The notes: a model not told the origin generated them from the letters alone. A stretch of DNA of 64,000 nucleotides from Bog-756 sp963756515 (GCA_963756515.1 CAVWNV010000013.1:124001-188000), one strand, 5' to 3'; shown: positions 17,269-27,478, numbered from the stretch's first letter. Numbers and translations are program-made.

Positions 17269-17307
17269 CAGTCCGGGCTGCTCCTTCCTGGTCTGAGGGT
17301 TATCCCA

Positions 17308-17356
17308 GACCGCCGGGAGCGGGGCGGTGATTGACCGTGGCAAGCCGGGTACGGTC
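17308..17356 (+). repeat. Cassette-boundary repeat, copy 15 (long type)
   Basis: GACCG (17308-17312) pairs with CGGTC (17352-17356), and ACCGCC with GGCGGT around gggagcgg. This copy contains the fullest form of the shared block (GCCGGGAGCGGGGCGG, then TGATTGACCGTGGC). Confidence 0.7.
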
Positions 17357-17361
17357 AGGCT

Positions 17362-17416
17362 GCCCCCATCACACCTGCCTCCCTGCCTCCCTGCCTCCCG
17401 GCGGGGTGATGGGGGC
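17362..17416. terminator. Strong hairpin between convergent genes, likely two-way terminator
   Basis: Left arm GCCCCCATCACACC (17362-17375) pairs with GGGGTGATGGGGGC (17403-17416) over 14 positions with one mismatch. The loop is three exact copies of TGCCTCCC (17376-17399) plus GGC. It sits between a plus-strand gene ending at 17268 and a minus-strand gene ending at 17439, where a bidirectional terminator is expected. No T-run follows, so it would be an atypical terminator. Confidence 0.55.
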
Positions 17417-17438
17417 CTCTGACCGAGTTCATGGCGGG

Positions 17439-17723
17439 TTAGCTGGCCGTCGGCCTCGGTCCCCGGAACGGTCCCCGTCTCACTGAGCCGATGTCCGTGA
17501 TCGAGGCGCTGATCCGCCGCCAGTCGTCCAGATCCTCAGCGTGGTCGATACACGCCGCCACATCGTGCCAGTGTCCCGTCGCATCCTGGAAGCGCCCCGC
17601 GATCTCGACGTGGTTGGGACAGGGAGCCGGTTCGCTCTTGCCGTCGGGCTCGGCGCTGACGACCATGCGGAAGCACTGGCCGGGTCCCACCGTGAAGTTC
17701 TCGGCACCACCGACCTGGTCCAC
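17439..17723 (-). CDS. Cys/His-motif small protein, paralogue A (94 aa)
   Basis: Intact. Contains CFRMVVSAEPDG, APCPNH and AGRFQDATGHWHDVAAC, then DHAEDLDDW. The gene at 18564 on the same strand carries the same blocks in the same order (CFRM, CP, GRFQDAAGKWH, VACDGH), so the two are paralogues. Three cysteines and two histidines are conserved between them and may bind a metal. Role unknown; with the ClpP-like gene between them they form a three-gene minus-strand set. Confidence 0.7.
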   Translation of the reverse strand: MDQVGGAENFTVGPGQCFRMVVSAEPDGKSEPAPCPNHVEIAGRFQDATGHWHDVAACIDHAEDLDDWRRISASITDIGSVRRGPFRGPRPTAS

Positions 17724-17750
17724 GGGATCAGGCTATGCCCGCACCCGACC

Positions 17751-17778
17751 GTCACGCCGGGGAAGCGAAGGCGGTGAC
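17751..17778 (+). repeat. Cassette-boundary-like hairpin, last copy (weak member)
   Basis: GTCAC-GCC-ggggaagcgaa-GGC-g-GTGAC: outer stem GTCAC/GTGAC and inner GCC/GGC as in the short type, but with the extra base on the right arm. It follows CCCGACC, as in the family. Confidence 0.45.
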
Positions 17779-17939
17779 AACTACCCTCGACCGCGGCTGG
17801 TCGGGTCACCCGCTGGACTCGGGTTTTTCGCGTGCTGTTAGGCTTGTTACGCCTTTAAATCACAGGGTTGGTGTTCTCGACGGAGCGGGAGGCTTGAGAG
17901 ATGGACAACGACGCGATCTTGATGCCAATGAACGATGCC

Positions 17940-18512
17940 CTAGCTATTGACTACTACTACGGGCGCGCCAGTGGGGATGGCGATGTCCTGGACCCCGGTG
18001 GCGACTCCGTGGTGGAGAGCATCTTGGGCGGTCAGTACCTTCGCGCCTCTGAAGTAACCAGCGACCACTGACGCCGTCAGGGAGCTTCGGGACGTGATGA
18101 TCGAGCTGATCCGTGCCTGGTCAGCTTTCAGGCTGTCAAGCCTCTCCTTGGTCGCCTTTGCGTCGAAGATGGCGTTTCCACCATTGAACGCCGCACCGTG
18201 AAACATGAAGGTGGAGTGCGGGCATGCGAGCCTCTCTTGGCCAGCGAGAAATATGGCATTGCCGATCGAGTCCACATTCCCGGCATTGTGGGTAACCAGC
18301 TTGAACGGCATCCCCAGTAGGACGTTGTAGGCGTTGATCCCGTGCATCACTGATCCGCCCTGAGTCGAGATGAGGAGTCGGACTTCCGTGAAGTTTTGAG
18401 CGGCGCAGTTGCCCATGATGGTGAGTAGATTCTGAACGGTCTTCTCGTTGACCTCCGCCGAGAAGGTCACATACGCCGGGTGCGGTTGGACTTGCGGTTG
18501 AGCGATCGCCAT
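17940..18512 (-). CDS. ClpP-like serine protease (S14 family)
   Basis: Intact, 190 residues from ATG 18512, chosen because GGGAGGGG lies just upstream. ClpP fold signs: VNEKTVQNLLTIMGNCAAQN, then RLLISTQGGSVMHGINAYNV (the G-G-S-V oxyanion strand), NAGNVDSIGNAIFLAGQERL with the presumed nucleophile Ser in D-S-I-G, and STFMFHGAAF with the catalytic His. The C-terminus (VLTAQDALHHGVATGVQDI) matches the end of ClpP domains. Shorter and more diverged than housekeeping ClpP, closer to phage or cargo members. Substrates and any ATPase partner are unknown. Confidence 0.85.
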   Translation of the reverse strand: MAIAQPQVQPHPAYVTFSAEVNEKTVQNLLTIMGNCAAQNFTEVRLLISTQGGSVMHGINAYNVLLGMPFKLVTHNAGNVDSIGNAIFLAGQERLACPHSTFMFHGAAFNGGNAIFDAKATKERLDSLKADQARISSIITSRSSLTASVVAGYFRGAKVLTAQDALHHGVATGVQDIAIPTGAPVVVVNS

Positions 18513-18563
18513 TTCCCCTCCCGAGGGTTGTTTCCGCCGACAAGATGACAAGCCTCGCGCGAA

Positions 18564-18812
18564 CTAGGTCCAGAAGGGACGCCTCAACGGGTCCTGGGCC
18601 GCACGCACGCCGACCCGCTGGACCGAGACGAGGTCCGCCCGGTGCCCATCGCAGGCCACGACCGTGTGCCACTTGCCCGCAGCATCCTGGAACCGGCCCC
18701 GCCATCGGAGAGCGTACGGGCAGTGTTGGGCGTGGCCGGTGCCGTCTTCGGCCTGGATCATGCGGAAACAGTGGGTGCTCACACAGGTGAAGGCGTTGGC
18801 GTAATGCTCCAC
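18564..18812 (-). CDS. Cys/His-motif small protein, paralogue B (about 82 aa)
   Basis: Start placed at GTG 18812 (VEHYANAFTCVSTHCFRM); the longer frame upstream overlaps the APH-like gene on the other strand and has no family signal. Shares with the gene at 17439: CFRM, then HCPYALRWRGRFQDAAGKWH and VACDGHRADL. An extra C-x5-C pair in front (CVSTHC) makes it richer in cysteine. First gene of the set B, ClpP-like, A on the minus strand. Function unknown. Confidence 0.65.
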   Translation of the reverse strand: MEHYANAFTCVSTHCFRMIQAEDGTGHAQHCPYALRWRGRFQDAAGKWHTVVACDGHRADLVSVQRVGVRAAQDPLRRPFWT

Positions 18813-18909
18813 TGGGCCATGGTAGGGCGGGGGAGTGACGTGGTTACCAGCGGTGGGCGCTGCGACCAGTGTGGTCTTGAGGTCGAGCCCGTAGGCCAAC
18901 TCGTATGTA

Positions 18910-19822
18910 GTGTTTGAGAAGGTGGTGTGTGACCTCTCTCCAGACTTGGTCGAAGGGTTTGCCCGGATGGCTCGCGCCCTCGGATCGAAAGCCCAGGCCG
19001 CCGACCTCAAGCGGCTGACCGGTGGGCTGGAAGGGGAGACATTCGCATTTCGGGTTAGAAGTGACCACTTCGTCGTGAAGATCTACGTCGAAGATGATGG
19101 CGAGCAGGCCAAGACCGAGTTCGACAATCTGGACGTCGTCTCGACGGCCACCGTGCCGACTCCTGAGCCCGTGCTGATGGATCAGGATGGTGAATGGTTT
19201 CAGGCTCCGGCCATCGTGATGTCGGCGCTCCCAGGGCGACCCGACATGCATCCGACCGATCGCGGGCTCTGGATCGAGGATGCGGCGGAGGCGCTGGCCT
19301 CTGTTCATGCCATTCCCTGTGGTCGGGCGAGCGACGTGAAAATCCCTCGTTGGCAACGGTGGAAGCCCTCGACCGAAGGGATGGGGACGGATTCCAAACG
19401 GGCGTCGTCGGCGTTGGATCTCCTTTACGACCAGGCACCGACGCTACCGACCGTTCTCAGCCACGATGATTACAACCCAGGAAATCTGCTGTTCGACGAT
19501 GGACATCTGTCTGGGGTCGTTGACTGGGCCGACATCGCCGTAGAACCCCGACAGGCCGCCGTAGCTCTGTTCCGCCATTTCCTTGCCATCCACCCTGGGG
19601 GCGACACGCCGGATGAGTTCCTTCAGGCGTACGAGGAGGCCGCCGAGATCTCGCTCGACGATCTCCCGCTCTGGGATGTGCTTCTATGGACTACGAGGTG
19701 TCTGCCCAGTTGACCACTGGGCCCTCGCCTTCCATGGTCTGGGACTCGCCATCGAAGCAACTGAGATACAGGAGCGATCGGGGGCATGGGTGCGTAGGGC
19801 TCTCGTTCTCACCGCCGGATGA
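18910..19822 (+). pseudogene. Aminoglycoside-phosphotransferase-like kinase (APH family), one frameshift
   Basis: Kinase fold in order: GGLEGETFAFRV (nucleotide loop), HFVVKIYVED (the Lys strand), APAIVMSALPGRPDM (hinge), LSHDDYNPGNLLFDDG (catalytic loop, H-D-D-Y-N-P-G-N) and VVDWADI (metal-binding D). Family members phosphorylate aminoglycosides or small metabolites; the substrate cannot be read from sequence. The frame breaks near 19685. The natural C-terminus lies in another frame (CFYGLRGVCPVDHWALAF, ending RRALVLTAG at 19822). Confidence 0.8.
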
Positions 19823-19881
19823 TGGGATGCCAGGGTCGGGTAGGCACTGTTCATTAAACGGCGGTGAGCGATGATTGCTCG

Positions 19882-20070
19882 ATGAGCCCGACCATGCGGC
19901 GATCGGAGATCGATGATCTGGCTGCGTCTATCAGGGCGTTACTCTCCGATCCTGACGCTGTGATCAACGAGCCGCTACGTCGGCGATGGGAGGGTGCGCT
20001 CGTGGCTCTTGAGGTGGTTTTGGGAGAGAGTTCGTCCCTTGTGGATAACTTGGGGCTGGATCTCTTGTAA
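19882..20070 (+). CDS. Small helical unknown protein (62-68 aa)
   Basis: From ATG 19882 (MSPTMRRSEIDDLAASIRAL); ATG 19864 is also in frame. It ends at the TAA inside the -35 box of the next gene. Two helices (EIDDLAASIRALLSDPDAV and RRRWEGALVALEVVLGE). It lies directly before the serine recombinase gene and may be its partner, but no family is recognised. Confidence 0.5.
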   Translation: MSPTMRRSEIDDLAASIRALLSDPDAVINEPLRRRWEGALVALEVVLGESSSLVDNLGLDLL

Positions 20071-20093
20071 ACGCAGGACCGAGCCTTTACAAT
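20065..20093 (+). promoter_or_regulatory. Sigma-70 type promoter of the serine recombinase gene
   Basis: TTGTAA at 20065-20070, 17-base spacer, TACAAT at 20088-20093. The first start codon in frame, ATG 20107, is only 13 bases after the -10 box, so transcription would begin about at the ATG and the mRNA would be leaderless or nearly so. Confidence 0.65.
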
Positions 20094-20106
20094 AGACCTA
20101 TGCCAA

Positions 20107-20891
20107 ATGGGCCAAAAACCCGCACTTAACGTGGTCGGATACACGCGGGTCAGTACCTTCGAGCAGGCTTCTGAGGGCATGTCACTCGACGCTCAAGAAT
20201 CCCGCATTTTGGCCTGGTGTGAGGCCATGGGAGCCGCGCTGGTTGAGCTGGTTAGCGACGGGGGAGTGAGCGGCACTCGGCTCTTGGCGGAGCGTCCAGG
20301 TGGCCGCAAAGTTGCCCATCTGCTCGACTCCCGCCGTCCCCGTGCAGACGCTGTTGTGGTGGTCCGAATGGACCGTCTGGGCCGTGACGCAGCGGAGCAG
20401 ATCGCCCTTCTGAAGCGATTTCGGACTGGGAATGTCGGCCTCGTGGCCATCGCCGAGCAAATCGACCTGGCCACACCCCATGGCCGGGCAATGGCCCAAA
20501 TCGGCGCAGTTTTCAACGAACTGGAGCGGGCCCTCATCGCGGAGCGGACCACCGAAGCGCTGGCCGAGTTGAGATCGCAGGGGCGAGCGTGGAATCACGC
20601 TCCATTTGGCTGGGATGTCGTTGACGGTCGGCTGGTTGCTAATCCCGATGGAGCAGGAACCCTTGCTCGGGCCGGGAGATGCGGTCCGAGGGTCTCGGAT
20701 ACCTCAAAATCGCCGAGACTTTGAATGGAGAGCGACGACCGACCAAGCGGGGAGGGCAGTGGCAGGCCATGAGCGTTCGGTCCGTGTTGCGGTCAGCTGA
20801 AGAGATGGCGTCGGCCCAAAGCCTAGGTGGTCAGGCCGTCGGTGATCATGTATGGATCAGCAACACATGGCCATCAGCGTTGGCCATGTGA
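20107..20891 (+). pseudogene. Serine recombinase (resolvase/invertase type), one frameshift
   Basis: Catalytic domain: VVGYTRVSTFEQ with the nucleophile Ser (R-V-S), VSDGGVSGTRLLAERPG, VVVRMDRLGRDAAEQIALL, GRAMAQIGAVFNELERALIA. DNA-binding part starts NHAPFGWDVVDG. One missing base at about 20674 throws the frame. Continuation MRSEGLGYLKIAETLNGER and MSVRSVLRSAEEM is the expected helix-turn-helix C-terminus, ending at 20891. About 260 residues in total, the usual length. Likely the recombinase of a small mobile unit. Confidence 0.85.
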
Positions 20892-21111
20892 ACAGACCCC
20901 CATCATCACCCGGTCCGATTAGGGATTTAGTGCGGCAGGAGGTATTTACTGCCAGCTCAATCACGAAGGGCTATAACACCATGATCCTTGCGTATCTGAG
21001 GATCGAGTCTCCATCTGGCCCAGTGAGCAGGCCCTTTAGGGTCGATTGTCCTATGCCTTGTAGATAGGCTTCACGGATGGCGGAAGAGTTACTCGGAAAC
21101 GGCGGGACGGC

Positions 21112-24100
21112 GTGACAGATCGTCAGGCAGCGGAGGGTTGGACTCAACTCGCTGACGGGACTTGGGTTCCACCAGATGCAGAGTCGCGGACCGTGCCGGA
21201 TTTGTTGAGCGATCATTCGGCTCCCGGTCCGGGGTGGTGGCTGGCGTCTGACGGGAGGTGGTACGCCCCAGAGCTTCACCCTGACTATACGGCTCCTCCC
21301 CAAGCCATTCCGCCGGAGCCCGCATTCAGTGGGTTAGCTCAGATTCCCTTGGATGGGGGTGTTGTTGATCCTGCGATCGCTATCGAGGCTGTTGCGTCGG
21401 AGATGACCCGACCAGAGAAGGTTCGAGACGCCATCGAGAAGTGGCGTCGTCAGCTAATCGACCTTGGTGGACGAAACAACCTGCTCTATTACAAGGATCG
21501 GGTCACCGCCACGATTGATTTGTCACCTGACGCAGGTGCTGACGATGCCAGCGTGGGAAGACTTGTTCGATCTGGCAAAGCGCGCCGCTAAGCGAGCTTG
21601 TTCGGTCTCGATCGAGACGAGATGGCTGCTGCTGCGAAGCGGGCCCGTGGGGCTGCGAAGAAGGCCGCCGAGAACCTTGAAGAGCGGGGCCTCGGTACGC
21701 TCCACCTGGCGTGGGGCATGGCAACTTGGGAGGGCGACCGGAGTACGGCGACTCCGTGCGCACCGATCCTCTTGTGTCATGCGGCCCTCGCACCGAGGGG
21801 AGGGGCCGCCGAGGATTTCGACCTGACCGTTGAGGGTGAATGGGCAGTCGAATCCCACCCTCCTCCACGCGTTGCGGACGGACTTTGCCGTAGAAATCGA
21901 TACCGAGGCGCTCGATGATCTCGTGGCAGGAGCTGGAGAACATGGAGACGCTGCTCCACTATTTGATCGATTCTCAAAGCTGGCTGCGGAAATACCCTCC
22001 TTCTCCATTGCCCATCGCCTTGTTCTATCCAACTTCTTCTACGCCAACTTGGCCATGGTCGAGGACTTGGCGAAGAGCTTCGATGTAATGGTCGCTTCGC
22101 CGTTGATTTGCGCCATCGTAGGCGACGAAGAGGCTCGCCAAGAGCTACGAGACCGCCAGTTGGGTGCAGAGATCGTCGATCCAGATCACATTCCTCCTGC
22201 TGACGAGTACCTTGTCCTCGACGCGGACGCATCTCAGAGTTACGTGATCAACGCTGCCGTGGCTGGGGCCGATCTAGTGGTGCAGGGGCCGCCAGGGACG
22301 GGAAAGTCCCAGACGATCGCCAACCTGATCGCCACACTGTCGGCCCGAGGGATCCGGTCTCTGTTTGTTGCGGAGAAGCGGGCCGCCATCGATGCTGTGT
22401 TGAAGCGGCTCGACAACGTCGGCCTGGGTGGTTTGGTCCTCGACCTCCATGACACCTCGGGGACCCGGTCAAAGGTAATCAGCGACCTGGATCGAGCACT
22501 CCGAGCGGCCAGCTCAACTCCACTCGTTGACCACTCTCCCGCCCATCAGGATTTGGAGCGCCGACGGAGCGAACTGGTCGAAAGGTCCCGTGCCCTGGGT
22601 GAGGTGCGCCAGCCATGGGGAGTCTCGGCCTCAGACATCTTCACTGAGCTACCCGGCTTCGAGCCATCGCTGCGATCTGAGTCCCGGATTCCGGTCACCT
22701 ACCTTTCCCGACTCACCCCAGCCAGTCTTTTGGAGTGTCAGGCAGACCTCGAACGCTTTGTGCTCCTCAAGGGTCTTCCCTTGCTTCAAGGAATCTCGCC
22801 GTGGTCTGCTGCCCTCATCGGCGGGACGATTACCAGCACTGACCTGGCCCAGACGGTGCACACCTCGGTACAGCGCTTGCGCTCAGAAACCTTGCCAGAT
22901 GTCCGGGGCCGCTTACAGTCTGTATTGGCTGAATGCGGTCTCCGTGAACCTGAAACTGTCGAGGCCTGGGCCGGACTATTTTCGTTGCTCGACGGGATTG
23001 CTGGCACCCTGCAGGTATTTGATCCGGCAATCTTCAGACAACCCCTTGACCAGGTGCTGACGGAACTGAAGCCCGCCAAGGGAGGGGTGCCCGCTCGTGC
23101 CTGGGCACTCGCCACCAAGGCCGGATACCGAAATGCCAAAGAGCGCGTTCAAGCCATGTGGCGCGGCCCGAAGCCCAGCCCAGGCCAGATGTACTCAGCC
23201 GTTGCGCATGCCCGGGCCCAGACCAGAAGGTGGAAGGGCTGTTCGATAGACGGCTATGCGCCCCGCTTACCGAATGATTTTGGCGGAACTCGAGAGCGCG
23301 GTATTCTCGGCTATCTGTTGAGCTGCGAGCCCTGGGTGCAGTTGCCGCCGTACCCGGCATGGATGGTCAGCCCATTGCCGCATTGATTCTCCAGCTCGAT
23401 GGAATGCTCCAGGACGGCGAGACGCTTGATCGGGTCCCTGAACTGCACCGCCTCTATCAGAAGCTGTCCAATGTTGGCCTGGCCGAGGTCCTCGTTGACG
23501 TTGCAGCCCGCAACCTCGACTCTGAACAGGCAGTACGTTGCCTCCGCTATGTGTGGCTGATGTCGGCCCTGAAATCGATTCAGGGATCCGATAGCCAAAT
23601 CGCCGCCTTTGATGGCGACCTGCACGATGTAACCGTGGGGCGCTTCCGGGGCGCTGATGCTGCTCACATTGCCAATACGCCCCAGAGGATCAGCCGGTTA
23701 GTAGCCGAGCGGGTGACCCAGGCCCGGGGCGAGTTCCCTCATGAGTCAGAGTTACTGGCCAAACAAGCCAAGCTGAAGCGAAGGCACATGACCATCCGTC
23801 AACTTCGGACCGAGGCCCCCAATGTCCTGGCCGCCCTGAAACCATGTTGGGCAATGAGCCCCCTACTCGTGTCACAGCTGCTCCCGGCGGAGCGGTGCTT
23901 CGACGTGTGCATCTTCGACGAGGCGTCCCAGGTCACACCAGCGGGAGCGGTGGGTGCAGTGACTCGCGGAGATCAGGTCATCGTGGCGGGAGATCCTCAC
24001 CAACTTCCGCCGACGGCGTTTTTCGCCTCCACAGCTGATGACGGTGAGGAGGACGATGCCGTCCCTTCGATCTCGCTCGTTGAGGGGCTTGAGTCCATCC

Positions 24101-25470
24101 TCGACGTCATGGGGGCGCTGTTGCCGCCACCCAGTGGGACCAAGATGCTGGAGTGGCACTACCGGAGCCGAGACGAACGGTTGATCGCCTTCTCTAATGC
24201 TCAAGAGTCTCTCTATGATTCGTCACTGACCACGTTCCCCGGGACTTCGATCGACGAACCCGTCTCACATGTTCTCGTCCCGTTCGTACCTGGAGCACAG
24301 GAAAAGACGTCCTCGTCAACTGCAGAGGTGCGCCGAGTGGTCGAGTTGGTCGCTGAACATGCCCGGGTCCATCCAGACGAGTCACTCGGGATCATCGGCT
24401 TCGGGAGCGACCACGCCAACCGCATCGAGGAAGCTATACGCCTGGCTCGTGTTCAAGATCCCGTTCTCGATCATTACCTCGATAGTGGGGCTGCAGGAGA
24501 AATGTTGTTCGTCAAGAACCTTGAGCGAGTTCAAGGTGACGAACGGGATGCCATCATTATCTCGGTGGGATATGGGAAATCGGCGGACGGCAGGCTCTAT
24601 TACCGCTTTGGGCCGATCAACAACGCCGGGGGCGAACGACGTCTAAACGTGGCCGCCACACGGGCCCGACGACGCATGACAATCGTGTCTTCGTTCTCTT
24701 CCCAGGAAATGGATCAAACCAAGCTGAACTCCGAGGGACCCCAGATGCTTCAGCGCCTCCTCGCTTATGCAGAGTCGAAAGGCACTGACCTCGGACCCCA
24801 CGCCCGACCCCAGGTTGACCTCAATCCGTTTGAGCGGGACGTTCAGGCGCAGTTGACCGCTGCGGGGATCCCCGTGATCGCTCAATACGGGGCATCGGGG
24901 TACTGGATCGACTTTGCTGCTCAGCATCCTGGTCGCCCTGGGCAAATGGTTCTCGCTATCGAGGCAGATGGCGCTGCCTACCATTCGACGCCGACGGCCC
25001 GGAACCGTGACCGCCTGCGCCAAGAGCACCTTGAAAGCCTTGGATGGTCGTTCCACCGGATCTGGTCTCAAGAGTGGTTCCTGCACCGTGAACGAGAGGT
25101 CGAGCGAGCGGTGGCGGCGTATCGAGTGGCTGTGGAGGCGTGTGACAACCCAAGGAACCTAACTTCCGATGCTCACGCCGACGACAGCAACCCGGTGGGT
25201 CCTGCAGCGAGCGGCGTGGCGACTGAATCAGAGGGTCCTCAACGCCACGGGTCGATGCCAGTACCCCAGCTGCTTACAATCACTGACTACTCGAAGCGCC
25301 AGCTTCATGCATTGTTCGAGTGGATCGAATCAGACACGCTTCTACGGACAGATAACGAGCTGAGAGAGGCGGCGATCGTGGAGCTTGGATACAAGCGACG
25401 AGGGAGCCGAATCGTGGCTGTACTTGACGATGCCATCCGAAGCTACCGTCGCAAGTCGGCTGCCGGATAG
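21112..25470 (+). pseudogene. DUF4011-helicase-Vsr type nuclease/helicase (defence-type), several frameshifts
   Basis: A very large protein (about 1,450 residues when joined). N-terminus carries PGWWLASDGRWYAPE, a motif of actinobacterial surface or accessory proteins. Next comes a DUF4011 region (EKWRRQLIDLGGRNNLLYY, then NLEERGLGTLHLAWGMATWE). SF1 helicase core: GPPGTGKSQTIANLI (Walker A), FDEASQVTP (Walker B), VAGDPHQLPPTAF, LNVAATRARRRM. C-terminal Vsr/DUF559-like nuclease: VLAIEADGAAYHSTPTARNR and LGWSFHRIWSQEWF. Frames change near 21580, 21850, 23215, 23290 and 23330. This architecture is described as antiphage (the Hhe class). The changes are all indels, and the motifs are intact. Confidence 0.85.
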
Positions 25471-25535
25471 CTTGGGCATGCAGGACAATCTCGATTCGGA
25501 TTGATCACTGAGGGCATGGCCGGGGCCCAGTTCGG

Positions 25536-25634
25536 AAGGCGCAGGAGCGCTACGACAAGGGCGATCTGTCAGTGAGTGAAATCGCCCGTATCGCCGGAGT
25601 CAGCCGACAGACGCTCTACCGGTATGGAGATTGA
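25536..25634 (+). pseudogene. C-terminal remnant of a serine recombinase
   Basis: Only the last 30 or so residues remain: KAQERYDKGDLSVSEIARIA, then GVSRQTLYRYGD and stop. This is the Hin-type helix-turn-helix end of a resolvase. No catalytic domain is attached upstream (a stop lies just before). Together with the recombinase at 20107 it brackets the helicase-nuclease gene. Confidence 0.75.
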
Positions 25635-25712
25635 TCACAGTCGGCAACTGGCCAAGGCGAGCTGACGACCCCGGCCTTGGTGACCCCTTACGGCCGTGCT
25701 CGCTATTTTCCT

Positions 25713-26553
25713 CTACAGATCGCAAATCAGAGGAGCGAGTGGGGTCACTGCCTCTCTTCTGATCCAATCGAGAATCTGTCGAAGGGCGTCGGGGATTATT
25801 ACCTGGCGACCATCGTTCCCCATGTTGATCGCCTGTGTCGTCTTGCCCTGGATAGTTACGCTCACGATTGAGTCCGAGGACACCTCTTGCGGCAACTGAA
25901 TCGTCGCCCCGTTCGCCAGGGCGGCAGTTCCGGGGAGTCCCTTTCGGAACATCGGGCTCCGCCGTTACGGTGTAAACGGCGTTGGTGTCAGTGACGTACC
26001 AAACGCTGATCGAGACCAGACCGGTCAAGTGGATCAGCAGCATGCGATGTCGATCCTTGTTGCTCAGCCGGTTCAACAGGTCGAGGCAGTGAAAGTACGG
26101 CTCGTGGCTCCGATCCGTTGGCTGCAGCCGCTCCAAGACGGCCACCGCTGGCCGTGGCATTCGTCGTGTGGCGGTCGTCCACTTGTTCCTCATCTTCGTC
26201 AGGCCCTCGTTTTCACCTTCGGCGTGCGGCGTGGACGGACAGGAACTCAAGGAGACAATCGGGAACATCACATGTGATCGAGCCGACGGAGGGTTCTGTG
26301 CCGCCGCCAGATGGTCGAGACCCGACCGAAGGTTGTACAAGATGTCGCCAACCATGAATGCCCAAGAAGGATCAGGCTGTTCTGTGAACTCCATGATCCA
26401 GGGAAGGACCTTGTTCTTACCCTTCTGCTTTTTTCGTGTCCGGTAGGGATTTCGGTCACTGAATAGCCGGATTTCGGTTTCAAGCCTTTCAGGGATCCTC
26501 TCGGCCCCACAACTCAGTTTGAGGAGGAAGTCGGGTACAACGAGTTCACTCAT
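25713..26553 (-). pseudogene. Unknown soluble protein, one frameshift
   Basis: Start ATG 26553 (MSELVVPDFLLKLSCGAERI). The first 200 residues are coherent (WAFMVGDILYNLRSGLDHL, FHCLDLLNRLSNKDRHRML), then the frame shifts near 25940. The rest reads GLPGTAALANGATIQLPQEV to LAPLICDL at 25713. The helical N-terminal half with the D-x-L-x-N-x-R-S-x-x-D-H motif recalls actinobacterial proteins of unknown role. No export signal. Confidence 0.6.
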
Positions 26554-26618
26554 CTGCCGACCATCGGCAAAAGGCACAGTTTGTATGTGCTCGGGCCTGG
26601 TGGGTGGGGTTGGTCATC

Positions 26619-27478
26619 TCAGGGGAAATCCCACAAATGCATCGGCTGCTTTGGCCATGGGTATTCGTCGAAGGTGACCGGCAGTCCCTGGTCTGGGTCG
26701 ATCGGTTGGTTCGCTCGGACAAAGTTCTGCTTCATCCTCTCCAGGAACGTCGAGAAGAAATCATTGTCTCCTACCAACGGAAGGTAAGCAGTGAACTGTC
26801 CAACATTCACCATGACGCATTGCATGCCTACTGGCTCAGTAATCAGTGCAATGCGTCGGAAGCCAGGTGACTGTCCTGGATCTTGCCCCAGCGGTAGAGC
26901 ATCTATCAAGGAAGGGTGTTTGGCTGGTGAAACTGCTTGATGAGAACATCGATTGATGGCTGAAGTGCAAAGCGATAGCCGAAACTGGCAAATGCCACCA
27001 GGTAGGCCGACCTCAGCCATCCGAGATGCGCCTGACGTGAGTTGAACCTGACCGGGATTCGCAGCTCGATAGTGCGCCCGCCTCTTGGATGTTCATTCCA
27101 GCGCTCAGCACTGGCCCGCAGATGGTGTGCATATTCTCGATCAGGTTCTGGGCAGAGACGGCGTTGAATGAGAATCCCGCCTGGCTGGCCGAAAGCTCTC
27201 CTCGTACAGCCACTCCATCCCGAACAACAGTCACGGTATTCGGTGCTGTTCCCCCGACCGACAGGAATGATCTCGTGATCTACATCCCGCCGGAGTGGAG
27301 CATCGAGAGAGGTCCCAGCAGTGTTGTTGCAGGTTCGGCATGTCAAACAGACTCGGCGGCCACCAACGCTCTTGGGCGGTGCGTGTTCAAGGGTAAGCCT
27401 TGTATTGATTTGATCCCTACCGAACGGTAGACGACAGAGAGGACAGACATACGCATCACCGATGCTTCGGGTCAGCAC
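26619..27478 (-). pseudogene. HNH-endonuclease-like protein, several frameshifts
   Basis: Start GTG 27478. N-terminus YVCPLCRLPF, then LTLEHAPPKSVGGRRVCLTC and CNNTAGTSLD give the Cys-rich HNH layout (C-x2-C, E-H, C-x2-C, N-N). The frame shifts near 27245 (continues VVRDGVAVRGELSASQAGF), near 27090 (back to RTIELRIPVRFNSRQAHLGW) and near 26915 (to ITEPVGMQCVMVNVGQFTAY, ending HLWDFP at 26619). The metal-binding core is intact. Probable DNA-cutting role in a mobile element or defence. Confidence 0.7.

Noticed and set aside
4530..17778. Calling the repeats canonical integron attC sites.
   Set aside because: Only the copy at 12620 shows a GTTRRRY-type box, and the left RYYYAAC box is missing in all; structure fits better than sequence.
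17901..18071. A 56-codon plus-strand ORF with GGGAGG upstream (MDNDAILMPM...).
   Set aside because: It overlaps the convincing end of the ClpP-like gene on the other strand and has no recognisable pattern; kept only as a remote possibility.
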